A DNA stretch of 13,154 bases from GWA1-54-12 sp964489845 (GCA_964489845.1 CAZAZV010000016.1:1-13154); one strand, 5' to 3'; shown: positions 1 through 6,469, counted from the first letter of the stretch. The notes: a model not told the origin generated them from the letters alone. Numbers and translations are program-made.

Positions 1-59
1 AAGCGCGCCGTCAATTCCGTTCAAAAAAGGTTCGGATTTCGTCAAATAAACGCACACAC

Positions 60-93
60 AAAGAGAAAGCCCCGCCATGAAATGTGGCGGGGC
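60..93 (-). terminator. Intrinsic terminator of the minus-strand secreted-protein gene
   Basis: A perfect 9-bp inverted repeat (GCCCCGCCA at 69-77, TGGCGGGGC at 85-93) encloses a 7-base loop. Read on the minus strand, the GC-rich stem is followed by a pyrimidine tail, TTTCTCTTT (60-68). It lies 20 bases beyond the stop codon of the upstream minus-strand gene, the expected place for a Rho-independent terminator. The tail is interrupted by C residues, so termination may be incomplete. On the plus strand the stem has no T-run, so it should work only for the minus strand. Confidence 0.7.
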
Positions 94-113
94 CGTGTGA
101 TTTGTATGTTTGT

Positions 114-1469
114 CTACTGCGTGACAGGCGTTACTTGCCGGCGTATGACCTGCTCGTAGGTACCGGCCGCATGCGTGTTCACCACCTCACCGCTGCTGTG
201 TGAGGTGAGCGCGGCGTGCATGTGTTGAGCGATTCTTTCTATCTCATCCTCCGTGACGGATTTCCTCACCACCTCGTACGGGTAAAATGCTCTCCGTACG
301 AGCTCTTTGAGATAATCGGGCAAGACATTCGTTTTCTCGAAACCTCCTTGTTTCCGATATGCTCCGGAGCCGTTGAGTTCGCTCACGAACCGCTCCGCGT
401 GCTTCAGGTACGCACCGACTTCTCCCGGGAGAGCATAGAACGGGTTCACGTGGTCCATCGCGTCGAGGAACGCCCGTGCGGCATCACCATGTTCGGCGAC
501 GAAGAGTTCGACGCGCTCGGCCGACGTCGCGGGGCGCGCGGGAGCAACCTGTTTCCGGGGAAGCGATTCCGTCCTCGCGCGCGATGGAACCATAAGGTTC
601 GTATCGTTGCGGAGAGCATTCGCGTGGAACGGGGCGAGTGTTGGCGCGCCGCACGGCTCGAGGTAGACGCTGGCATATTTCTTCGCGTCCCGTTTCGAGC
701 CGAGCGCCACCAGGAGAGCAGAGGAGAGGATATCCGGCTTATGCCGACAGAGGGCGACGAGTTCCGGCGCGGTGAGCGATTCCCGCGAACACCGCTCGAA
801 AGCCGACATGATGGTCGCAGGTGTAGACCCAAGTGTCGCAACACCCGGTTCTATGTCGTAGATGAAATGAGGTTGGTCGGAAGGTTGCTCCTCGAAATCG
901 GAAAGCGGCGTCCCGCGGAGCATCGAGATGCCCTGCATGCCGCGGTGCTGCAACCGCTCCATCTGGTCGAGATGACTCATCCATGAAAACGGAATGACGA
1001 ATGCGAACGGAATGTATCCATCGATAAGCGGCTTGCCAGACACTTTCTCGAGCTCGAACGCATCGGTCTCGGCATTGAAGCGGAGATGCTGGTACCCGAG
1101 ATAGCGTTTGAAAACGTCACTTTTCTGTCGATTGAATTCGTCGAGAATCTGCGGGGACACGCCTCCTCGTTGCAGTGTCGCGTATTCCGCGTTAAGGAGC
1201 CTCCCGATGTAACGGCGCTTTTTCTCGTACGCTGCCCGTTCCGCTCGTTGCTGCCGCCGCGCCTCTTTCCGTTCCCGTGCCCGCTCCTTGATTTCATCTC
1301 GTTGCTGCCGCAGCGCCTCTTTCCGTTCCCGTGCCCGCTCCTTGATTTCATCCGCAATCTCGTTGAGACGAGATGCGATACCTTGAGCGACGCTCACGTC
1401 GCTGCCTCCCAAGAGAAATACGGCGATGAGTACGACGAACCGAGTGAATCCGGCGAACAAGGTCTTCAT
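114..1469 (-). CDS. Secreted or periplasmic protein of unknown family with duplicated coiled-coil segment
   Basis: I do not recognise the family. The protein is about 451 residues from the second of two adjacent ATGs; the first would begin at 1472. I prefer the second because an AGGAGG site lies 6 bases before it but only 3 before the first. Residues 1-30 look like a signal peptide: a Lys near the start, a hydrophobic stretch (FVVLIAVFLLGG) and a likely cleavage after SVA or VAQ. Next comes a highly charged Arg/Lys/Glu helix, about residues 35-85, with a tandem 18-residue repeat (DEIKERARERKEA.RQQR) that predicts a coiled coil. The remaining ~360 residues look globular, with two Cys pairs' worth of scattered cysteines near the middle (CSRES, LCRHK, EPCGAP) and no catalytic motif I know. 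The gene is a single minus-strand unit; a TTGACA at 1517-1522 (minus strand) may be its -35, but I see no good -10. Function unknown. Confidence 0.75.
   Translation of the reverse strand: MKTLFAGFTRFVVLIAVFLLGGSDVSVAQGIASRLNEIADEIKERARERKEALRQQRDEIKERARERKEARRQQRAERAAYEKKRRYIGRLLNAEYATLQRGGVSPQILDEFNRQKSDVFKRYLGYQHLRFNAETDAFELEKVSGKPLIDGYIPFAFVIPFSWMSHLDQMERLQHRGMQGISMLRGTPLSDFEEQPSDQPHFIYDIEPGVATLGSTPATIMSAFERCSRESLTAPELVALCRHKPDILSSALLVALGSKRDAKKYASVYLEPCGAPTLAPFHANALRNDTNLMVPSRARTESLPRKQVAPARPATSAERVELFVAEHGDAARAFLDAMDHVNPFYALPGEVGAYLKHAERFVSELNGSGAYRKQGGFEKTNVLPDYLKELVRRAFYPYEVVRKSVTEDEIERIAQHMHAALTSHSSGEVVNTHAAGTYEQVIRRQVTPVTQ
1244..1351 (-). repeat. 54-bp tandem duplication inside the secreted-protein gene
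   Basis: Positions 1244-1297 and 1298-1351 are two copies of a 54-bp unit that differ at a single base (CCGCCGC in the first, CCGCAGC in the second). The unit is exactly 18 codons, so the frame is kept, and it doubles a charged coiled-coil segment of the protein. The near identity points to a recent duplication, or to continuing slippage or conversion. Confidence 0.9.
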
Positions 1470-1475
1470 CATAAA

Positions 1476-1481
1476 CCTCCT
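1476..1481 (-). promoter_or_regulatory. Shine-Dalgarno site of the secreted-protein gene
   Basis: The minus strand reads AGGAGG here, a full anti-16S match, followed by TTTATGATG. Spacing is 3 bases to the first ATG (1472) and 6 to the second (1469), which favours the second. This is the only gene in the window with such a strong, well-placed site; most others lack one. Confidence 0.75.
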
Positions 1482-1618
1482 GTGGTTTCTATTCGTTCAC
1501 AACAGACAAACTGTATTGTCAAGTCGGCATGCGCCGAACTGCTCCGCTTAATAAAGCGTAAAAAGGGAAAGCTGTCAAGCTTGCAGTGGATGAAGACGGG
1601 GTCACGCACCGCGAGGTG

Positions 1619-1627
1619 TGATATAAT
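1619..1627 (+). promoter_or_regulatory. Extended -10 promoter of the superoxide dismutase gene
   Basis: TGATATAAT is a perfect extended -10 element (TGnTATAAT). No good -35 is present at the usual distance (GGGTCA at 1599-1604), which extended -10 promoters tolerate. Only 6 bases separate the -10 from the ATG at 1634, so transcription should start at or within a base of the A of the start codon and give a leaderless mRNA. Confidence 0.7.
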
Positions 1628-1633
1628 GCCTGC

Positions 1634-2239
1634 ATGTACACCATACCAAAACTCCCATATCCCTACGGAGCACTCGAGCCGTACATCGATGCGGCGACGA
1701 TGGAAATCCATTATGGGAAACACCATCAGGGCTACGTGAACAAACTGAATGCCGCGCTCGAAGGGCATGACGAGCTTGCCGCGAAGCCGGTCGAAGAGCT
1801 TCTGAAAAATCTTTCCGCCGTGCCGGAGGACGTCCGAACGGCAGTACGGAACCAAGGCGGCGGCCACTACAACCACTCGCTCTTCTGGGAAAGCATGCGG
1901 GGTGGTACGGAAGAGGCGCCGGCAGGAACACTCGGAGAGAAACTGAACGAGGCGTTCGGCGGCTACGAGGCGTTCAAGAAACAATTCACGGACGCCGCGC
2001 TCGGCGTGTTCGGCAGCGGCTGGGCATGGCTGGTGTGGGACGGCGGGAGGCTCGCGATCGTGGGAATGCCCAATCAGAACAATCCCGTTTCGGACGGCAA
2101 GAAACCGCTCCTCGGCGTGGACGTGTGGGAGCACGCCTACTATCTCAAGTATCAGAACAGGCGGGACGAGTATTTGAAAAACTGGTGGAATGTCGTCAAT
2201 TGGGACGAAGTCACCCGGCGGTTCCAGGAACTCGGTTGA
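1634..2239 (+). CDS. sodA: Superoxide dismutase, Mn-type of the Fe/Mn family
   Basis: The enzyme converts superoxide to oxygen and hydrogen peroxide. At 201 residues it has the standard length. The N-terminal helical domain starts with LPYPYGALEPYID and carries the first metal ligand H26 (IHYGKHHQGYV); the second is H81 (GGGHYNHSLFW). The C-terminal domain gives D163 and H167 (DVWEHAYY), so all four ligands are present. Metal preference looks like manganese: Gly76-Gly77 before the H81 motif and Gln148 in NQNNP match the Mn-type pattern, where Fe enzymes put the active-site Gln in the first domain. Symbol sodA follows from that inference; sodB is the alternative if it binds iron. No signal peptide, so cytosolic. 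It is monocistronic, between an extended -10 at 1619-1627 and a terminator at 2316-2350, and appears leaderless. The stop codon lies inside the -35 of the next promoter. Confidence 0.95.
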   Translation: MYTIPKLPYPYGALEPYIDAATMEIHYGKHHQGYVNKLNAALEGHDELAAKPVEELLKNLSAVPEDVRTAVRNQGGGHYNHSLFWESMRGGTEEAPAGTLGEKLNEAFGGYEAFKKQFTDAALGVFGSGWAWLVWDGGRLAIVGMPNQNNPVSDGKKPLLGVDVWEHAYYLKYQNRRDEYLKNWWNVVNWDEVTRRFQELG

Positions 2240-2264
2240 CAAATGCGGAGAACCGTGCAATAAT
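2236..2264 (+). promoter_or_regulatory. Strong sigma70-like promoter overlapping the sod stop codon
   Basis: TTGACA at 2236-2241 is a perfect -35, followed after 17 bases by AATAAT at 2259-2264 (or TAATAC at 2261-2266 with a 19-base spacer). The TGA of the -35 is also the sod stop codon. Predicted transcription starts near 2271, which leaves only about 80 bases before the terminator ending at 2350. It therefore drives either a small RNA or an attenuated leader for secA. Confidence 0.55.
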
Positions 2265-2270
2265 ACCCGC

Positions 2271-2350
2271 GTGAGTGTATAGAACATCTGCTTCGCAGAA
2301 GTTCTCTCCAAGGACAAAATCCCGCTTCCCCCAGCGGGGTTTTGTTTTTT
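2271..2350 (+). ncRNA. Candidate ~80-nt structured small RNA or attenuated secA leader
   Basis: Between a good promoter (2236-2264) and an intrinsic terminator (2316-2350) the transcript contains a stem-loop at 2281-2305: AGAAC and GTTCT pair outside, TCTGC and GCAGA inside, with an A-A mismatch between and a TTC loop. It holds no meaningful ORF; the only one I see is a 3-codon GTG frame. It does not match tRNA, tmRNA or a riboswitch that I recognise. It could equally be simple sod 3' UTR with a chance promoter. Confidence 0.35.
2316..2350 (+). terminator. Intrinsic terminator downstream of sod
   Basis: The stem pairs CCCGCT (2321-2326) with AGCGGG (2333-2338) around a 6-base TCCCCC loop. 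The flanks AAAAT and GTTTT extend the stem through a T-G wobble, and the T-run TTTTGTTTTTT (2340-2350) follows. This is a textbook Rho-independent terminator. It ends sod transcription and any transcript from the promoter at 2236-2264, and isolates secA, which has its own promoter downstream. Confidence 0.85.
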
Positions 2351-2377
2351 ATCGATTTACGAAACCGATAGATTGGG

Positions 2378-2386
2378 TGATATAAT
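2378..2386 (+). promoter_or_regulatory. Extended -10 promoter for secA
   Basis: TGATATAAT, the same extended -10 nonamer as the sod promoter, with no convincing -35 (TTACGA at 2357-2362 is the nearest candidate). Predicted transcription starts around 2392, which gives secA a leader of about 100 bases containing the large inverted repeat. It lies 28 bases after the upstream terminator, so it should be the main secA promoter. Confidence 0.65.
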
Positions 2387-2402
2387 ACCAATGCAGTGTG
2401 AG

Positions 2403-2481
2403 GAGCAGTGTGAGCGGCCGCGGGACGAGCACTCACGTATAAAACCTTGGAGGTCACCGCCTGCGGCCGCTCACACTGCTC
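2403..2481 (+). promoter_or_regulatory. Perfect 19-bp inverted repeat in the secA leader
   Basis: The arms GAGCAGTGTGAGCGGCCGC (2403-2421) and its exact reverse complement (2463-2481) enclose 41 bases; three more pairs (G-U, G-C, G-C) can extend the stem inward. The right arm ends 12 bases before the secA ATG. The loop holds GGAGGT (2449-2454), the only Shine-Dalgarno-like sequence near secA, about 40 bases too far upstream to serve the ATG directly. The left arm overlaps a direct repeat, GCAGTGTGAG, at 2393-2402 and 2405-2414. A translational control hairpin, a DNA-binding site or a mobile palindrome are all possible. Confidence 0.8.
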
Positions 2482-2493
2482 GTCTCGTGTTAT

Positions 2494-4833
2494 ATGGATG
2501 TCAAAACGATAGTAAATAGGCTCTTTGCGGGAGATTCGCTGAAACGCTATTGGGAGAAGGTAGCGGAGATTAACACGCGGGAAGAGCAATTCGCGAAGCT
2601 TTCGCTCGAGGAGTTGAAAGCATCTTCGCGGTCTCTCCGGGAGAAAGTGCGGGGAGGTACGTCGCTCGATGCAGTGCTTCCCGATGCGTTCGCGCTCGTG
2701 CGGGAAACTGCGAAGCGGCTTCTGAATCAGCGCCCCTATGATGTCCAGCTGATCGGCGCCATGGTGCTCCACGAAGGGCGCATCGCGGAAATGTTGACCG
2801 GAGAAGGGAAAACGCTCGCGGCAGTCGCGGCGGTGTACCTGAACGCCATCGCGGGCAAGGGGGTGCACGTAGTGACGGTGAACGACTATCTCGCCAAACG
2901 CGATACGGTATGGATGGGGCAGGTGTACGACGCGCTCGGCCTTTCGGTGGGATGCATCACAAACTACGAATCGTTCCGTTACGACACTTCATATACTGCG
3001 GAACGCGCCGAAGAGCTCGACAAGGAGCGCGACATCAAAGGAAGCTTCAAGGTGGTTGAGGAATTCCTGCGGCCGGTCGCTCGGAAGGAAACATATCAAG
3101 CGGACATCACGTACGGGACGAACCACGCCTTCGGCTTCGACTATCTGCGCGACAATATCGTCCTGCGGCTCGAAGAGCGCGTGCAACGGGGGCACTCCTA
3201 TGTCGTCATCGACGAAGTGGACAGCATCCTCATCGACGAAGCGCGTACGCCGCTCATTATTTCCGCTCCCGACGTCGAGTCGAGCAAGAACTATCAAACC
3301 TTCGCACGCGTTATCCGTCGCCTCGAGGAAGGCGCGGATTACGAAGTGGACGAAAAGCAACGGACGGTTTCCATCACGGACAGCGGCATCGACAAGGTGC
3401 AGAAAGCACTCGGTATCGGGAATATCTACACACCCGAGAACGTCGCGCTCGTTCACTACATGGACGAAAGCCTGAAGGCAAAGGCGCTCTTCAAGGAAGA
3501 CAAGGATTACGTGGTGAAAAACGGCGAGGTGATTATCGTCGACCAGTTTACAGGACGGCTCTTGCCCGGTCGGCGATACTCGGAAGGATTGCACCAGGCA
3601 ATCGAGGCGAAAGAGCAGACGGCGGGGAAGCAGGTGCGCGTCCAGGAAGAGAACCGGACATTCGCGGAGATATCCATACAGAACTACTTCAGATTCTATG
3701 AGAGGATTTCCGGCATGACGGGAACGGCGCAAACGTCGGCGGAGGAATTTTGGAGCGTGTACAAACTGGAAGTGGTGAGCATTCCGCCGAACGTATCCGT
3801 CGTGCGCGAAGACCGCGACGACCTCATCTACAAAACGGAGGAAGCGAAATATCAGGCAATCGTGAAAGAAGTGAAGGCGCGCCACGAAGCGGGTCAGCCG
3901 ATACTCCTCGGCACGGCGAGCATCGAGCACAACGAATTGATTTCGCGATATCTCTCGCGCGCGGGCGTGCCGCACGAGGTGCTGAATGCGAAGAACAACG
4001 AACGGGAGGGCGCGATTATCGCGCAAGCGGGGCGCGCGGGCTCCGTCACCGTTGCGACGAATATGGCGGGGCGCGGCGTCGACATCATCCTCGGAGGCAA
4101 TCCAGGGAGCGCGGAGGAGAAGGAGAACGTGAAGCGCTTGGGCGGACTGTATGTCGTCGGGACGGAACGGCACGAAGCGCGCCGTATCGACAACCAGTTG
4201 CGCGGACGCTCCGGACGGCAGGGCGACCCGGGTGCGAGCAGGTTCTTTCTCTCGCTCGAGGACGACTTAATGCGCATCTTCGGCGGTGACCGCATCAAGC
4301 ACTTGATGCAATCCTTCAATATCCCCGAGGATGTACCCATCGAATCGCGGTTGGTCTCCCGAGCGGTGAATCACGCCCAGCGGCGCGTCGAGGGAATGAA
4401 CCTTGATGTGCGGAAACATCTCTTGGAATACGACGATGTCCTGGAACGCCAGCGCAATGCCATCTACGCGGAGCGGTTAAAGTATCTCGAGGCGGGAGAA
4501 TCGGACGCGATAGTTCCGGTCGTGAAAGAACTCGTCGAGGAAGTTCCGGAAACCGTCCCGCAGGAGCTCCCGCAGGAGCTCCCACAGGAGCTCTCCGTGC
4601 GGCTCGGACAGCACCTCACGAGAATTATCGATTTCCTCTGGATAGAACACCTCGAGGCGCTGCATGCGCTGCGCGACTCGGTAGGAATCCGCGCATACGC
4701 CCAGCACGAGCCGATCGTAGAGTACCGCCGTGAGGCGTACCAACGATATCAGGCGCTCAAGGGGCGTTTCAGGGAAATTGCCCGCGAAACGCTTCCGAAA
4801 ATTTTGGGAATCGCAGACGCGCCGCGCACGTAG
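2494..4833 (+). CDS. secA: SecA preprotein translocase ATPase, reduced C-terminus
   Basis: SecA is the ATP-driven motor that pushes unfolded preproteins through SecYEG at the inner face of the membrane. The 779-residue protein has the Walker A GEGKT (103-107), Walker B DEVD (240-243), the nearby IDEARTPLIIS, the crosslinking region in between, the second motor domain (NMAGRGVDIILGGNP) and motif VI QLRGRSGRQGDPG (568-580). The scaffold keeps EYDDVLERQR and LWIEHL..L. Differences from E. coli SecA (901 residues): about 40 extra residues near 158-199 before ADITYGTN; the helical wing segment between IYAER and the D.LW..HL motif is 51 residues instead of about 107 and holds a PQEL triplet; and the C-terminal tail with its Cys-rich zinc site is missing. 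The start is ATG 2494 with no Shine-Dalgarno; ATG 2498 is out of frame. Own promoter and structured leader. Confidence 0.96.
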   Translation: MDVKTIVNRLFAGDSLKRYWEKVAEINTREEQFAKLSLEELKASSRSLREKVRGGTSLDAVLPDAFALVRETAKRLLNQRPYDVQLIGAMVLHEGRIAEMLTGEGKTLAAVAAVYLNAIAGKGVHVVTVNDYLAKRDTVWMGQVYDALGLSVGCITNYESFRYDTSYTAERAEELDKERDIKGSFKVVEEFLRPVARKETYQADITYGTNHAFGFDYLRDNIVLRLEERVQRGHSYVVIDEVDSILIDEARTPLIISAPDVESSKNYQTFARVIRRLEEGADYEVDEKQRTVSITDSGIDKVQKALGIGNIYTPENVALVHYMDESLKAKALFKEDKDYVVKNGEVIIVDQFTGRLLPGRRYSEGLHQAIEAKEQTAGKQVRVQEENRTFAEISIQNYFRFYERISGMTGTAQTSAEEFWSVYKLEVVSIPPNVSVVREDRDDLIYKTEEAKYQAIVKEVKARHEAGQPILLGTASIEHNELISRYLSRAGVPHEVLNAKNNEREGAIIAQAGRAGSVTVATNMAGRGVDIILGGNPGSAEEKENVKRLGGLYVVGTERHEARRIDNQLRGRSGRQGDPGASRFFLSLEDDLMRIFGGDRIKHLMQSFNIPEDVPIESRLVSRAVNHAQRRVEGMNLDVRKHLLEYDDVLERQRNAIYAERLKYLEAGESDAIVPVVKELVEEVPETVPQELPQELPQELSVRLGQHLTRIIDFLWIEHLEALHALRDSVGIRAYAQHEPIVEYRREAYQRYQALKGRFREIARETLPKILGIADAPRT
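4558..4593 (+). repeat. 12-bp tandem repeat (x3) encoding PQEL in secA
   Basis: Three consecutive copies of CCGCAGGAGCTC (third copy CCACAGGAGCTC) encode PQELPQELPQEL, SecA residues 689-700, in the middle of the shortened helical wing segment. A proline every fourth residue would disrupt a helix, so this is probably a linker. The near-identical DNA suggests recent slippage expansion. Confidence 0.85.
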
Positions 4834-4838
4834 GGTTT

Positions 4839-4867
4839 TTGAAAAGGGGACGGGGGGAGCATATAAT
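4839..4867 (+). promoter_or_regulatory. Promoter of ddl, leaderless geometry
   Basis: TTGAAA at 4839-4844 and TATAAT at 4862-4867 are separated by exactly 17 bases, a near-consensus sigma70-type promoter starting 6 bases after the secA stop. Seven bases separate the -10 from the ATG at 4875, so transcription should start at or just before that codon. An in-frame ATG at 4866 overlaps the -10 itself and could not be in a transcript from this promoter. Confidence 0.7.
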
Positions 4868-4874
4868 GAGACGC

Positions 4875-5798
4875 ATGAAACGCGTGTCGCGGCGTCCGGT
4901 TATAGCGATTCTCATGGGGGGACCGTCGAATGAGTATGACGTATCGCTCGCGACGGGGTTGAACGTGCTCCGGCACATCGACCGCGAGAAGTACGAGCCG
5001 CTTGCCGTAACGGTATCGAGAGAGGGCGCGTGGAGCGTCGGTCTCGGTGAGCTCGCAAAAGCAGTCGACCTCGCCTTTGTCGGCATGCACGGCAGATATG
5101 GAGAGGACGGAGGCGTGCAACACGAACTTGAAACGGCGGGGGTACGATACACGGGTTCCGACCCGCACACGAGCGCGCTTGCGTTCAATAAATTCGCATC
5201 CCTGCTCTCGCTCCGCGACGCGGGGCTCACGACGCCGCACACGATTCTTATGCATCGGAGCGAGTGGCGGCGGAATCCCGATGCGGTGTGTGCGCACGTA
5301 ACGCTGCGCATCGGATTCCCCGCGGTGCTGAAGCCGAACCGGGGTGGCTCGAGTATCGGCGTATCCGTGGTTTCGAGTGCGGAGGGGGCGCTCGGCGCGC
5401 TCGCTCGCTTGTTTGCGGACGAGAAAGACGTCATCGCGCAGCCGTATATCGAGGGAAAAGAGCTTTCCTGCGCCGTGTTGGACAGCGGACTCGAGGGGAG
5501 TGCATACTCCTTCCCGCCGGTTGAGTTGCACGACAGCGAAGTCATCGTTCCCGCGCGCGCATCGGATGCGCTCGCGGGCATGGTGGAGCGGGTGGCGCGG
5601 CGGGTACATCAGGTACTCGGGCTCAGGCATCTCTCGCGCACGGACATGATGATGGGCACCGATGGCCGTTTGTATATATTGGAAACGAACACGATTCCCG
5701 GCATGACGGAACGAAGTATTTTGCCGAAGGCGGCGGAGGCGGCGGGATTGTCGTTCAGTACCGTGATCGACCGCATCATACGCTCGGCGCTATCGTAA
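4875..5798 (+). CDS. ddl: D-alanine-D-alanine ligase
   Basis: The enzyme joins two D-alanines with ATP to give the dipeptide used in the peptidoglycan stem; cytosolic ATP-grasp enzyme. The 307 residues match the family (about 300-370). Visible motifs in order: the N-terminal GGPSNEYDVS signature; GMHGRYGEDGGVQ; the ATP-grasp lysine and glycine-rich loop KPNRGGSSIGV; the YIEGKELS strand; and the metal-binding C-terminal ETNTIPGMT motif. I chose ATG 4875 because a strong promoter ends 7 bases upstream (leaderless start) and nothing conserved precedes it. ATG 4866 would add three residues and is possible on a read-through secA transcript; the TTG at 4839 lies in the -35. The gene is 5 bases from rsmI and probably starts a ddl-rsmI-sugar transferase operon. 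Its presence implies ordinary peptidoglycan crosslinking chemistry. Confidence 0.94.
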   Translation: MKRVSRRPVIAILMGGPSNEYDVSLATGLNVLRHIDREKYEPLAVTVSREGAWSVGLGELAKAVDLAFVGMHGRYGEDGGVQHELETAGVRYTGSDPHTSALAFNKFASLLSLRDAGLTTPHTILMHRSEWRRNPDAVCAHVTLRIGFPAVLKPNRGGSSIGVSVVSSAEGALGALARLFADEKDVIAQPYIEGKELSCAVLDSGLEGSAYSFPPVELHDSEVIVPARASDALAGMVERVARRVHQVLGLRHLSRTDMMMGTDGRLYILETNTIPGMTERSILPKAAEAAGLSFSTVIDRIIRSALS

Positions 5799-5803
5799 CA
5801 ACC

Positions 5804-6469
5804 ATGGGGACGTTGTATGTGGTAGCGACGCCGCTCGGTAATTTGAATGACATCTCGCAACGTGCGCGGGAGACGCTGAAAAACGTCCGCATTATTTTCG
5901 CCGAAGATACGCGGGTAACGAGGAAACTCACGAATTATTTTGGCATCGGGACGCGCGTCAGGCGATACAACGAACATGCTCCCGAGAGCGCGGAGCGCGA
6001 ATTGGGCGCTCTCCTCGAGAGCGGCGACGATGCCGCGCTGGTTTCCGATGCGGGGACGCCGGTCATTTCCGACCCCGGCGGGAAGCTCGTCGCGTTCGCG
6101 CACTCCCTCGGTGCACGCGTCGTCCCCGTTCCGGGACCATCGGCGCTCATCGCCGCACTCTCGGTGGCGGGACTCCCGGCGAACGAATTTACGTTCCTCG
6201 GCTATCCGCCCGCGAAACGGAAGCGAAAAGCGTTTTTCGAGAACGTGGCATCGCTCGAGGTGCGGCCGGTCATCGTCTATGAATCGCCGCATCGCATCGA
6301 ACGGACGCTCCGAGAACTGGAAGATGCCATCGGCGGCGCTCATCACATATGCGTGTTCCGGGAATTGACGAAACTATACGAAGAAACGCGGTGCGGCGCT
6401 CTGGGGGAAGTGCGTGAGTATTTTGCGGAGAAAGGAGCGCGTGGCGAATTCGTTATCATTGTGCCGTGA
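5804..6469 (+). CDS. rsmI: 16S rRNA C1402 ribose 2'-O-methyltransferase RsmI, short form
   Basis: RsmI uses S-adenosylmethionine to methylate the ribose of C1402 in the decoding centre of 16S rRNA. It belongs to the tetrapyrrole-methylase fold family. Diagnostic motifs: the N-terminal YVVATPLGNLNDIS, AEDTRVTRKL, the YNEHAP motif, ALVSDAGTPVISDPG, VPVPGPSALIAALSVAGLP, then FLGYPP and YESPHRI. The protein is 221 residues and ends right after GEFVIIVP, the last strand of the methylase domain; the ~60-residue C-terminal extension of E. coli RsmI (286 residues) is absent. It begins 5 bases after ddl with no Shine-Dalgarno and its stop overlaps the next start (TGATG), which points to translational coupling within one operon. 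Confidence 0.95.
   Translation: MGTLYVVATPLGNLNDISQRARETLKNVRIIFAEDTRVTRKLTNYFGIGTRVRRYNEHAPESAERELGALLESGDDAALVSDAGTPVISDPGGKLVAFAHSLGARVVPVPGPSALIAALSVAGLPANEFTFLGYPPAKRKRKAFFENVASLEVRPVIVYESPHRIERTLRELEDAIGGAHHICVFRELTKLYEETRCGALGEVREYFAEKGARGEFVIIVP

Noticed and set aside
8..18. Match to a universal 16S primer (CCGTCAATTCC) at the window start
   Set aside because: Only 11 bases match and the flanks are unrelated to 16S; the real 16S gene is at the other end of the window.
1469..2317. Minus-strand 282-residue frame opposite sod
   Set aside because: Antisense to the superoxide dismutase gene and its terminator; it has no motif, and the real minus-strand gene with an AGGAGG site ends at 1469.
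2271..2350. tRNA gene
   Set aside because: It has a stem-loop and terminator but no cloverleaf, T-loop GTTCRA or acceptor pairing.
2989..4173. Minus-strand 394-residue frame opposite secA
   Set aside because: It lies wholly antisense to well-conserved SecA codons, has Arg/His-rich composition typical of shadow frames, and no recognisable domain.
4839..4874. TTG start for ddl adding 12 residues
   Set aside because: The TTG is part of the -35 and the region holds the -10 of a strong promoter; the extra residues (MKRGRGEHIMRR) match nothing in the family.
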